Positions 6,873 through 16,324 of a DNA stretch of 64,000 bases are shown here, in pieces. A model generated the notes under the pieces. It worked only from the letters and a program-made list of their open reading frames with translations. It did no database searches and was not told the DNA's origin. The DNA lies in NCBI GenBank assembly GCA_963811635.1, contig CAWESB010000002.1, forward strand, positions 62,001 to 126,000. The letters are read 5' to 3'. The DNA comes from JAIBJN01 sp963811635. Its GTDB lineage: Bacteria; Actinomycetota; Thermoleophilia; Gaiellales; Gaiellaceae. The first letter of the stretch is position 1. Each line of letters begins with the position of its first letter. Position numbers and translations under genes: made by a program.

Positions 6873-8606
6873 ATCCGGCAGGATCATCGAGCCAGACGAA
6901 TACGCCTGATCGCAGCAGTCGCCGCGGCGTTCGCGCTGGCAGCCGCGTACGCTCCGGGCGCGCTCGCGCACTCGGTGCTGATCGGGACCCAGCCGGGGAA
7001 CGACCAGGTCGTCCCGGCGTCGCCGGACGAGGTGCTGCTCGAGTTCGACGAGCCGGTCGACGCCTCGCTCGGCTCGCTCCGCGTCTTCGACGGACAGGGC
7101 CGGGAGGTCGACGGTGGAGCGGTGACCCAACCCGCCGCCACCGAGGTGGCCGTCGGCATCGACTCGACGCTCGCCCCGGGGACCTACACGGTCGCCTGGC
7201 GGGTCGTGTCGGCCGACTCCGACCCGATCTCGGGCGCGTTCGTCTTCCATGTGCTGGAGCGCGGCGTCGGGGCGGCGAACGTGTCGATCGACGCCCTCAC
7301 CGGCACGTCGGAAGCCGTCGACATCCTCTTCACCACAGGGCGCTTCTTCGACCTCGCCCTGCTCCTCATGGTCGTGGGCGGCTCCGCCGTCCTCGTGGTC
7401 GCGCTCCCGACCGCCCCCTGGCGTGTGCGGCGGCGCCTCTACGGCGTCCTCGCCGCACTTGCGGGGGCCCTGGCCGCCGTCCCCCTCCTGAACATCCTCA
7501 TGCAGGGCGCAACGGCCGGCGGGCTGAGCCTCGCGGACGCGTTCTCGTGGAGCCTCTTCAGGTCGGTCCTCGAGACGGATTACGGCGAGGTGATGCTCAC
7601 CCAGTCGGCGCTCGCAGTGACGCTCGCGCTGGCTGCGCTCGCCCTTCGCTACGCGGAGGGCCGGGACCGGCGCCCGCTGACGGCGCTGACCCTCGCACTC
7701 GGCGCCGGGCTCTCGCTGACGCCGTCGTTCTCCGGGCATGCACGCACGCTGGGCGGGCTCGGGCTCGTCTCGGACATCCTTCACGTGGTCGCGGCCGCAC
7801 TCTGGACGGGCGGGCTGGCGTTCCTCGTGTTCGCCCTGCTGATGGCGGAGGCCGACCGCTGGCCGCTCGCCACGCGCGCCGTGCCGCGCTTCTCGAACAT
7901 GGCGGTCGGCGCGGTCGTCGCCCTGCTGGTGGCGGGGATCATCTCCGCCTATCTCGAGCTCCGCACCTGGAGCGCGCTCTGGGACAACCGTTACGGGCTC
8001 CTGGTGCTGACGAAGATCATCCTCGTCGTCCCGCTGCTCGGACTCGGGGCCTACAACAACCGCTACGCGGTCCCGCGACTGAAGGCGGGAATCGCGTCCG
8101 TGCTCGAGCGGCAACGCTTCCTGCGCATCGCCGGAGCCGAGCTCCTGATCATGGTCGCGATCGTCGCGGTCACCGCCGTGCTCGTGAATTCGGAGCCCGC
8201 GCGAATACTGGCCATGGAACTCGAGGCCGGCGACCACACAGTGATGCCGGGGATGGAGATGCCCGCCGAGCACGAGCCGTTCGAGGGCACTGTCCAGCTC
8301 GGCGACATGGAGGCCATGGTCGTGGTCGATCCGGCGATGCCTGGAGAGAACACGATCACGGTCACGCTCATGGACCCGGCGGCGGCCGAGGGGCTCACCG
8401 AAGTGAGTGTGGCTGCGTCACTGCCGAGCCGGAACATCGGGCCGCTCGACCTCACGGCCGAGCCCGATCCCGCAGAGCCTGGCTCGTATGTGGTCGAGAG
8501 CGCTTCGCTCTCGATCGCCGGCGAGTGGGATCTCCGCATCGAAGCCCTGCAGGGCGAGTTCGACCTGCTGACCGACAACGTCACCGTACCCATCAGAGAG
8601 GGTTAG
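6873..8606 (+). CDS. copCD: CopC-CopD fusion (copper resistance/uptake membrane protein)
   Basis: A signal segment (RIRLIAAVAAAFALAAAYAPGALA) is followed by the mature N-terminus HSVLIGTQPGNDQ, whose first His is the usual CopC copper ligand. The CopC beta domain spans about 100 residues (VLLEFDEPVDASLGSLRVFD; WRVVSADSDPISGAFVFHV). Eight or so TM helices of CopD type follow (FSGHARTLGG; DILHVVAAALWTGGLAFL), then a soluble YtkA-like C-terminal domain containing HTVMPGMEMPAEHE. No ATG lies near the signal. ATC 6873 has a good AGGAGGAGAGG upstream; canonical alternatives are TTG 6849, GTG 6831 and GTG 6738. Periplasmic-face copper binding and import are the known family roles. Confidence 0.8.
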   Translation: MRQDHRARRIRLIAAVAAAFALAAAYAPGALAHSVLIGTQPGNDQVVPASPDEVLLEFDEPVDASLGSLRVFDGQGREVDGGAVTQPAATEVAVGIDSTLAPGTYTVAWRVVSADSDPISGAFVFHVLERGVGAANVSIDALTGTSEAVDILFTTGRFFDLALLLMVVGGSAVLVVALPTAPWRVRRRLYGVLAALAGALAAVPLLNILMQGATAGGLSLADAFSWSLFRSVLETDYGEVMLTQSALAVTLALAALALRYAEGRDRRPLTALTLALGAGLSLTPSFSGHARTLGGLGLVSDILHVVAAALWTGGLAFLVFALLMAEADRWPLATRAVPRFSNMAVGAVVALLVAGIISAYLELRTWSALWDNRYGLLVLTKIILVVPLLGLGAYNNRYAVPRLKAGIASVLERQRFLRIAGAELLIMVAIVAVTAVLVNSEPARILAMELEAGDHTVMPGMEMPAEHEPFEGTVQLGDMEAMVVVDPAMPGENTITVTLMDPAAAEGLTEVSVAASLPSRNIGPLDLTAEPDPAEPGSYVVESASLSIAGEWDLRIEALQGEFDLLTDNVTVPIREG

Positions 8607-8610
8607 GAAG

Positions 8611-9297
8611 TTGCTTCGACGAATCGTCATTTGCCTTGTCCTCGCGGCCGTCGTCTTCCCGGCGGCGGCCGTCGCCCACGTCACCATCCAGCCGGGCGAG
8701 TGGGAGCCCGGTGCGTTCTCGCGCATGGTCGTGCGCGTGCCGAACGAGCGCGACGACGCCGAGACCACGAGCGTCACCGTCCAGTTCCCCGAGAACGTCC
8801 TGACCGCTCGCTTCCAGGCGCACCCGTCTTGCGAGCGCGAGGTCAAGAAGGTCGCGCTCGACCAGCCGGTCGAAGAGATCCCCGAGCGCATCGACACCGT
8901 CACCTGGACGTGCGATCCACCGATCGCGAGCGACGGATTTGACGAGTTCGGGCTCAGCTTCCAGGTGCCCGAGGACGCGCAGCCGGGCGACGACCTCCTC
9001 TTCCCGGCGACCCAGACGTACTCGAGCGGCGAGGTGGTCAACTGGGTCGATCCCGACCCGGAAGGCGACACGCCCGCACCGCGGATCACAGTCGTGGCGC
9101 CCGAGGAAGAGGCCGAGGCGGCGCCCGCTGCCCAGACGACCACAGAGGAGACCGCGGCCGTCCCCGCCGTCAGCGCGGGCGATGATGACTCCGACAGCAT
9201 GGCGACTGTCGCACTGATCTTCGGGATCGCGGGCCTCGCCGCAGGCCTGATCGCGCTCGGGGTCGCGCTCTTCCGCAAGCCGAAGGCAACCACCTAG
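8611..9297 (+). CDS. ycnI: YcnI-like copper-associated protein
   Basis: The 228-aa product has a signal peptide ending AAAVAHVTIQPGEW. The first mature residue is His, and the conserved Trp of YcnI (DUF1775) domains follows. The domain ends near 150. A Glu/Ala/Thr-rich linker and a C-terminal TM helix (VALIFGIAGLAAGLIALGVALF) anchor it outside the membrane. The TTG start lies 4 nt after the copCD stop with AGGAAG upstream, so the two are one operon. YcnI proteins bind Cu(II) and are usually found beside CopC/CopD. Confidence 0.85.
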   Translation: MLRRIVICLVLAAVVFPAAAVAHVTIQPGEWEPGAFSRMVVRVPNERDDAETTSVTVQFPENVLTARFQAHPSCEREVKKVALDQPVEEIPERIDTVTWTCDPPIASDGFDEFGLSFQVPEDAQPGDDLLFPATQTYSSGEVVNWVDPDPEGDTPAPRITVVAPEEEAEAAPAAQTTTEETAAVPAVSAGDDDSDSMATVALIFGIAGLAAGLIALGVALFRKPKATT

Positions 9298-9311
9298 AAG
9301 CGCGTTCCCAG

Positions 9312-9353
9312 GGGCCGGCGCCGTCGACCCACCCACATCCCGTCGGCACCGGC
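9312..9353 (+). terminator. Hairpin closing the copper operon
   Basis: GGCCGGCGCCG (9312-9322) pairs with CGGCACCGGCC (9343-9353) with one mismatch, 14 nt after the ycnI stop. It shares its 5' arm with the hairpin at 5995. Confidence 0.55.
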
Positions 9354-9453
9354 CTGCTTGTGCAAACGCCAGAAGTGCGTAAGAGTTACCCGTATCTCCG
9401 AACCTGTCGGATGGGGGATCGTGCTTCGGGCAGGGCGGTTCGCATCCCAGGGC

Positions 9454-9481
9454 GTGAGGGTCGCCTCGACGGGGCCCTCAC
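9454..9481 (-). terminator. Hairpin downstream of the GntR gene
   Basis: GTGAGGG (9454-9460) and CCCTCAC (9475-9481) form a 7-bp stem 16 nt past the GntR stop. The rest of 9358-9453 shows no gene that I can support. Confidence 0.4.
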
Positions 9482-9496
9482 ATGCTTGCTTGCCCG

Positions 9497-10276
9497 CTAC
9501 TTCGGACGCGGCGTCGTGCCGAGGCGGAGCGTCTGGTCGGCAACCTCGCCGAAGAGATCCTTCCAGCGCCGGTGGAGCGCGTGCGCGAACTCCTCCTCGA
9601 GGGTGCGGAAATGCTCGTCGAGCACCGAGGCGAGCGCCTTCAGGTCCCGCCCTCGCATCGCATCGACCTGGCGCTCGTGAATGGCGAGGGTCTCCTGGTC
9701 CTTGTGCCGGCCGCCCTGGTAGGAGTCGCGAATCGGCGCGAGCTCGGTCTCGAAGTTCCGCATCGCGGCCTGCAGCGTCTTGTTGTGGCAGGCGCGGATG
9801 ACTGCGCGGTGGAACATCGCGTTCGCGCCCATCACCCGCGGCCGGTCGCCGAGGCTCCGGCGAAGGAGGTCGTTCGTGCGCTCGAGCCCGGCGTAGTCCT
9901 CCTCGGTCGCCGCGTGGGCGGCGAGAACCGTGACCGCGCCTTCGAGGACGCGGCGCCCGCGCAGGACGTCGACCGCTTCCTCGGCCTCGACGGCGACGTT
10001 TTGGGAGATGGCGTCCACCGGCACGACGTCAGAGGCCATGAAGATGCCGCCGCCCTTCCCAGGGCGGACGCGCAGCAGGCCGCTACGCTCGAGCACGCGG
10101 AGCGCCTGCCGCAGCGTCGGCTTGGAGATCCCGAGCTGGCCGGCGAGCTGCTCCTCGGTCGGCAGGCGATCGTCGAGGCGAAGGCGCGAGCGCTCGATCC
10201 CCTCCAGGAGGTTCTCGATCGCCGCTTCGAACGTCCGCGACGTCCTGACGGGCTCGACGAAGACCACGACGCCCAC
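9497..10276 (-). CDS. GntR family transcriptional regulator (FadR subgroup)
   Basis: The 259-aa protein has an N-terminal winged helix (about residues 15-80; LPTEEQLAGQLGISKPTLRQALRVLERSGLLRVRPGKGGG). The all-helical C-terminal FCD ligand domain (about 95-240) carries the conserved FHRAVIRACHNK and the later His (IHERQVDAM) used for metal or ligand binding. GTG 10276 follows a TAGACC box by 9 nt. The ligand is not predictable from the sequence. Neighbouring genes face other functions, so it may act elsewhere. Confidence 0.85.
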   Translation of the reverse strand: MGVVVFVEPVRTSRTFEAAIENLLEGIERSRLRLDDRLPTEEQLAGQLGISKPTLRQALRVLERSGLLRVRPGKGGGIFMASDVVPVDAISQNVAVEAEEAVDVLRGRRVLEGAVTVLAAHAATEEDYAGLERTNDLLRRSLGDRPRVMGANAMFHRAVIRACHNKTLQAAMRNFETELAPIRDSYQGGRHKDQETLAIHERQVDAMRGRDLKALASVLDEHFRTLEEEFAHALHRRWKDLFGEVADQTLRLGTTPRPK

Positions 10277-10364
10277 CGCTATGTGGGTCTACGGGCGCGC
10301 AACCCGCTTGGATCGGATGGGACGGTCACGGGCTGCTAGCGAGCGGCTCCTCGCCGGGGTGCGT

Positions 10365-12194
<1,830 letters not shown>

Positions 12195-12288
12195 TCGAAA
12201 ACCCCCTCCCCTCCTCGTCGGGGTCCCAACCCGACTCTCTCTGCTGCCGATCGATTCGCGGAGCTTGTCCGTTCCCGAAAAACGAGAC

Positions 12289-12326
12289 CAAAAAACACGA
12301 GCCCGGCCGTCTCTCTAGCCGAGCTC
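12289..12326 (-). terminator. Intrinsic terminator overlapping the glmM stop
   Basis: On the minus strand GAGCTCGGC and GCCGGGCTC form a 9-bp stem (12318-12326 with 12299-12307, one U-G pair). GTGTTTTTT follows (A-run 12290-12295 on the plus strand). The stem includes the end of glmM. It separates glmM from glmS and could act as an attenuator. Confidence 0.75.
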
Positions 12327-13580
12327 TCTCTGCACGAGAGCAACGATCCTAGCACAGAGGCGGCGCGCTTCCTGGTCCGTTTCGGCCTCCGCCAGCACCC
12401 TGACAACAGGCTCTGTGCCCGACGGGCGCACGAGGACGCGGCCTCGTCCGTCCAGCTCGGACTCGAGCCGCGCGACCTCCTCGCGGAGGCTCTCCGGGAG
12501 CTCCCTGCCGCGGACGCGTACGTTCTCCTTCGCCTGCGGGAAGCGGGGCATGACGGCGGCCAGGTCCGAGAGCGAACGCCCCTGGTCGACGACCGCCCTG
12601 CAGAGGAGCAGGCCGGCCGCCAGGCCGTCGCCGCTGACGTGCCCGTCGAGGTAGAGAATGTGCCCGGACTGCTCGCCGCCAAGGACGCCGCCCTCGGCGC
12701 GAAGAGCCTCGAGGACGTACCGGTCGCCGACGTCGGTGGTCACGACCCGGATGCCCCGCTCGTCCATGAGCCGGTGGAAGCCGACGTTCGTCATCTGGGT
12801 GACCGCGACCAGGTCGACGCCCAGGTGGAGCGCGAGCACGGCGAGGATCTGATCGCCGTCGACCTCGTTCCCGGCGGCGTCGACCGCCAGCATCCGGTCG
12901 CCGTCCCCGTCGAAGGCGACGCCGAGATCGGCGCCGACCTCGGGCACGATCCGCGCGAGCAGGCTCAGGTCAGTGGCACCGCAGCCTGCGTTGATGTTCG
13001 TGCCGTCGGGCTCGTTCCCGACCACCATGAGGGACGCGCCCAGCCGGTCGAAGGCCGCCGGCGCTACCTCGGTCATGGCGCCGTTCGCGCAGTCGAGAAC
13101 GACGTTCAGGCCCTCGAGCGGCGCGCCGAACCGCTCGCAGACGAGCCCGACGTAGGCGGCGGCCAGCCGCGTGACCTCGCGCACCTCGCCGACACCCGAG
13201 GCGTCGGTCTCGAGCAGAGCCTCGACCGCTTCCTCCTCGGAGTCCTCGAGCTTCCAGCCGCCGCGGAAGAACTTGACGCCGTTGTACTCGGCCGGGTTGT
13301 GCGAGGCGGAGACGACCGCGCCGGCGTCCTCGGCGAGCAGGGCGACGGCGGGCGTGGGGAGTACCCCGCCGAGGAGGACGTCGGAGCCCCCGGAGGCCAG
13401 GCCGGTCGCGAGCGCGTGCTCGAGCGCCGGCCCGGATCCACGTGTGTCGCGTCCGACGAGCACCTCGGCGCCCGCGCTCCAGCGCGCAAACGCGCGCCCC
13501 AGCCGCTCGACGAGCTCCTCGGTCAGTCCCTCGCCGACCACACCGCGAACGCCATCGGTCCCGAACAGCTGCCGGGCCAA
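12315..13580 (-). CDS. glmM: Phosphoglucosamine mutase
   Basis: The 421-aa protein converts glucosamine-6-P to glucosamine-1-P. The N-terminal LFGTDGVRG is followed by the phosphoserine loop VVSASHNP (Ser near 93), the metal loop FDGDGDR near 225 and the phosphate-binding RPSGTEPVVRV near 395. All four alpha-phosphohexomutase domains are present at normal length. The TTG start lies 4 nt after the rpsI stop. The gene sits directly behind ribosomal protein genes, as often in actinobacteria, and is followed by glmS, the preceding step. Confidence 0.97.
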   Translation of the reverse strand: MARQLFGTDGVRGVVGEGLTEELVERLGRAFARWSAGAEVLVGRDTRGSGPALEHALATGLASGGSDVLLGGVLPTPAVALLAEDAGAVVSASHNPAEYNGVKFFRGGWKLEDSEEEAVEALLETDASGVGEVREVTRLAAAYVGLVCERFGAPLEGLNVVLDCANGAMTEVAPAAFDRLGASLMVVGNEPDGTNINAGCGATDLSLLARIVPEVGADLGVAFDGDGDRMLAVDAAGNEVDGDQILAVLALHLGVDLVAVTQMTNVGFHRLMDERGIRVVTTDVGDRYVLEALRAEGGVLGGEQSGHILYLDGHVSGDGLAAGLLLCRAVVDQGRSLSDLAAVMPRFPQAKENVRVRGRELPESLREEVARLESELDGRGRVLVRPSGTEPVVRVLAEAETDQEARRLCARIVALVQRELG

Positions 13581-13584
13581 CGGT

Positions 13585-13980
13585 CTAGCGCTTCGAGAAC
13601 TGCGGCGCCTTGCGGGCCTTGTGGAGGCCGGCCTTCTTGCGCTCGACGATGCGGGCGTCGCGCGTCAGGAACCCCTCACGCTTGAGGACGCCCCGGAGCT
13701 CGGGATCGGCCTCGACGAGCGCGCGGGCGATTCCGTGGCGAAGGGCGCCGGCCTGGCCGGACGGCCCGCCGCCGTGGATGCGGGCGCGGATGTCGAAGCG
13801 GCCCTCGACGCCGGCGACGCGGAGCGGCGCAACCGCCGTCGTCCGCAGCGCCTCGCGCGGGAAGTAGGACTCCATCGAGCGACCGTTGATCCAGGTCGCC
13901 CCGTCCCCCGGGCGCAGGATCACGCGCGCGACGGACGTCTTGCGCTTGCCGGTTCCCTGGTACGTCGCGAGCTCGCCCAT
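13585..13980 (-). CDS. rpsI: 30S ribosomal protein S9
   Basis: The 131-aa protein has the N-terminal GTGKRKTSVARV and the invariant C-terminal QFSKR, whose Arg contacts P-site tRNA. The start overlaps the rplM stop as TGATG, so the two are translationally coupled. Confidence 0.98.
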   Translation of the reverse strand: MGELATYQGTGKRKTSVARVILRPGDGATWINGRSMESYFPREALRTTAVAPLRVAGVEGRFDIRARIHGGGPSGQAGALRHGIARALVEADPELRGVLKREGFLTRDARIVERKKAGLHKARKAPQFSKR

Positions 13981-14411
13981 CAGTCGAGCGGGAGGGGTTG
14001 CGGGTTCTGGGCCTCGTGCGGGTGCGACGGGCCCGCGTAGACCTTGAGCTTCGTGATCTGGCGCCGCGCGAGGCGGTTCCGCGGGAGCATGCCCTTGACC
14101 GCTTTGCGGATGACCTCGGTCGGCCGCCGCTCCAGCTGCTCGGCGAGCGTGCGGGAGCGCAGGCCGCCCGGGTAGCCCGAGTGGCGGTAGTACTGCTTCT
14201 GCTCGAGCTTCTTGCCGGTCACCCCGATCTTCTCCGCGTTGATGACCACGACGAAGTCGCCTGTGTCGATGTGCGGCGTGAACTGCGGCTTGCGCTTGCC
14301 GCGGAGGGTGTCCGCGATGCGCGTCGCGAGTCGGCCCAGGGTCTGACCCTCGGCGTCGACGACGTACCAGCGCTGCTCAATCTCTTTGGGCTTGGCGGAA
14401 TAGGTCTTCAT
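13980..14411 (-). CDS. rplM: 50S ribosomal protein L13
   Basis: This 143-aa protein has the L13 motifs WYVVDAEGQTLGRLAT, TGDFVVVINAEKI, QKQYYRHSGYPGGL and VKGMLPRNRLARRQ. ATG 14411 is preceded one codon upstream by an in-frame GTG (14414). The short leader holds a strong hairpin with a T-run, and a TAGAAT -10 lies 41 nt upstream of the ATG. Confidence 0.98.
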   Translation of the reverse strand: MKTYSAKPKEIEQRWYVVDAEGQTLGRLATRIADTLRGKRKPQFTPHIDTGDFVVVINAEKIGVTGKKLEQKQYYRHSGYPGGLRSRTLAEQLERRPTEVIRKAVKGMLPRNRLARRQITKLKVYAGPSHPHEAQNPQPLPLD

Positions 14412-14418
14412 CACACAG

Positions 14419-14445
14419 AAAATCGGCGGACCGGGCGTCCGCCGA
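14419..14445 (-). promoter_or_regulatory. Leader hairpin with T-run before rplM (possible attenuator)
   Basis: On the minus strand TCGGCGGAC-cgggc-type loop-GTCCGCCGA (14423-14445) is a perfect 9-bp stem followed by TTTTCT, ending 8 nt before the ATG. It lies inside the transcript from the TAGAAT box. It could terminate transcription or block ribosome access. Confidence 0.6.
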
Positions 14446-14451
14446 GCGCGG

Positions 14452-14457
14452 ATTCTA
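14452..14457 (-). promoter_or_regulatory. -10 box of the rplM operon
   Basis: TAGAAT on the minus strand lies about 7 nt upstream of the leader hairpin stem. I find no convincing -35 hexamer. Confidence 0.55.
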
Positions 14458-14514
14458 GCAGCGAGAGTTCGTGTCGGGATGATGCGGCACGAGGAGTCAT
14501 GCCGAGACGAGCTC

Positions 14515-15765
14515 TCAATCGGCGGCGGTGGGGCTCGCCTCGACCGGCGGGCGCAGGCCGCGGCGCGCGATCCAGAGCGCCGGGGCGACGACGAGCACGG
14601 TCGCGCCGATCGCGAGCGCGCCCACCCCGATCACCGTCAGGGCATAGCCGCCGAGGAGCGCGAGGCCCGCGCCTGTCATCCCGGAGAGCAGGTCGTTGAA
14701 CCCGAGCAGCTTCCCTCGCTCCCACGGGAGCGAGCAGTCGGCCAGCTGCGCGGTCGCGGCGACGAAGGAGAGGCTCCAGCCCAGGCCGAGGCCGAAGAGC
14801 GCGAGCGCCACGGCCGGGACGCTCGCGATCCAGAGGAGGCTGATCGAGGAGAGCGCCATCAGCGTCAGCCCGCCCACGAGCGCCGGCGGCCTGCCGATCC
14901 GGTCGATGACGTCCCCGACGACGAGCACGAGGGCGTACATGCCGAGCACGTGGGCGCCGATGATCGGGAAGACCGACTCGCCCGAGTGGTGGTGATGGTC
15001 GACGACGACGGCGCCGGTCAGCGTCATCACGCCGACCATGACGCCGAAGCTCGCCTGCGCGGCGAGGATCGATGGGATGACGCCCTTTCGCCGCAGGATC
15101 TCCTTCAGCGGCGCCGCCGGGCGTGGCTCGGCATTTGGCGTCCCGACTGCGAGGGCCTCCGCGATCCGCTTCGGGTCAGGCCGGACGAAGACGACGAGGG
15201 CGAGGCCGACGACCATGAAGGCTGACCCGGCCAGCCAGAGGAGGGCGAGCGAGTCGCCGTCCAGGTCCCGGCCCGAGAGGAGCGGGCTGAAGACGGCCGG
15301 CCCGAGGATCGCGCCAAAGACCGCCCCTGCCAGGACGAGCGCGATGCCTCGCGCCCGCCGCTCCGGTGGATACATGTCGCCGGCGGCCGCGCGCGCGAGC
15401 AGCGACGTCCCGCTCGCCGCCCCGACGAAGACGAGGCCGAGGAAGACCGGCACGGGCGTCTCGAGGGCGCTCCCCAGCGCCGCCAGACACCCGCCGAAGG
15501 CCCCGATCGCGAATCCCGCGGCGAGCACCGGGACGCGGCCGAAGCGGTCCATCGCCCGGCCGGCGGGCAGCGCCGCGAGCGCGCCGGAGGCCAGAACGAT
15601 CGCGGGCCCGAGCCCGAGCAGCCCTTTCACCCCGGTGACGAGCACGAACGTGAGCGAGGCGACCGCGGCCGAGAGCTGGAGCATCCCCGAGTTGGCGGCA
15701 AGGGCCGCCGAGAGGAGCGCCGTGTTCCGCTTGATGTGGAGGTCCCGAGCCGCAGGCAACGCCAT
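14515..15765 (-). CDS. MFS transporter with a histidine-rich periplasmic loop
   Basis: The 416-aa protein has 12 predicted TM helices and the MFS A-loop signature in the 2-3 loop (AGRAMDRFGRVPVLAAG). A VVVDHHHHSGESVFP motif lies after about TM7, on a loop. Four consecutive His suggest metal sensitivity or metal-linked transport; that is inference. ATG 15765 overlaps the stop of the glycosylase gene (TAATG), so the genes are coupled. The substrate is unknown. Confidence 0.8.
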   Translation of the reverse strand: MALPAARDLHIKRNTALLSAALAANSGMLQLSAAVASLTFVLVTGVKGLLGLGPAIVLASGALAALPAGRAMDRFGRVPVLAAGFAIGAFGGCLAALGSALETPVPVFLGLVFVGAASGTSLLARAAAGDMYPPERRARGIALVLAGAVFGAILGPAVFSPLLSGRDLDGDSLALLWLAGSAFMVVGLALVVFVRPDPKRIAEALAVGTPNAEPRPAAPLKEILRRKGVIPSILAAQASFGVMVGVMTLTGAVVVDHHHHSGESVFPIIGAHVLGMYALVLVVGDVIDRIGRPPALVGGLTLMALSSISLLWIASVPAVALALFGLGLGWSLSFVAATAQLADCSLPWERGKLLGFNDLLSGMTGAGLALLGGYALTVIGVGALAIGATVLVVAPALWIARRGLRPPVEASPTAAD

Positions 15766-16301
15766 TACGGGCAAGCGTAGATCAGAAGCGCCTCCCTGAA
15801 CTGCGCCGTGCCCCCGTGGCTGGGGTGGCGGACGTACGGGCCGCCCAGGAGCCGGTGGGCCACACGCCCGACCGCGAGGACGGTCCGGTCGCGGGCGAGC
15901 GCGGGCAGGAAGCCAGCGCCGGCGGCTACCTCGAGTGCCGTCGGAGCCCGGTTCGACCCCTCGTCGCCCGGACGATGCGGATGGGTCGGCACGACGTTCC
16001 AGAGGAGGACGTCCTCGGTCAGGCCGAGCTCGGCGAGCACACGGTGGACAATGGTTGCGGAGGCCTCGCCAGGCGGCTCGCCCGTGAGCTGCCGCTCGGA
16101 GGTGAACGGGATGCCACTCACGCGCGCGCCGCGGTAGCCGGCCGCCTCGCCGACGAGGAGCACCCTCGCGTGCCGTCGGGCGTCGAGGTAGTCGACCAGG
16201 CGCCCGCGGCGTATCTCCGCGCCGGCCCCCTCGCGGTAGAAGTTGCAGGTGGCCCCGATCCGGGCCGCCGCGAGGTCCCGCACGAAGTCCTGGCTCCTCA
16301 C
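15765..16301 (-). CDS. Uracil-DNA glycosylase superfamily protein
   Basis: The 178-aa protein carries a UDG-like active-site strand (VLLVGEAAGYRGARVSGIPFTS), the NVVPTHPH segment and a C-terminal HPSHGG motif equivalent to motif B of UDGs. The subfamily is not one of the classical ones that I can name with certainty. GTG 16301 lies 10 nt after a TAGGCT box shared with the divergent MFS gene. Its role is probably excision of damaged or uracil bases. Confidence 0.75.
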   Translation of the reverse strand: MRSQDFVRDLAAARIGATCNFYREGAGAEIRRGRLVDYLDARRHARVLLVGEAAGYRGARVSGIPFTSERQLTGEPPGEASATIVHRVLAELGLTEDVLLWNVVPTHPHRPGDEGSNRAPTALEVAAGAGFLPALARDRTVLAVGRVAHRLLGGPYVRHPSHGGTAQFREALLIYACP

Positions 16302-16310
16302 CAGGACGCG

Positions 16311-16317
16311 TAGCCTA
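16311..16317. promoter_or_regulatory. Symmetric bidirectional -10 (TAGCCTA)
   Basis: TAGCCT reads rightward (8 nt to GTG 16325), and its complement TAGGCT reads leftward (10 nt to GTG 16301). Neither gene has a Shine-Dalgarno, so both look leaderless from one shared element. Confidence 0.6.
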
Positions 16318-16324
16318 CCGCCCC

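Noticed and set aside
9430..9450. tRNA T-loop-like GGTTCGCATCCC
   Set aside because: Flanks do not pair as a T stem, and no acceptor, D-arm or anticodon arm fits.
12195..12240. glmS ribozyme-like words (GACGAGGAGGGG) upstream of glmS
   Set aside because: The ribozyme needs a much longer core around those words and the leader is too short; the words are explained by a G-rich Shine-Dalgarno.
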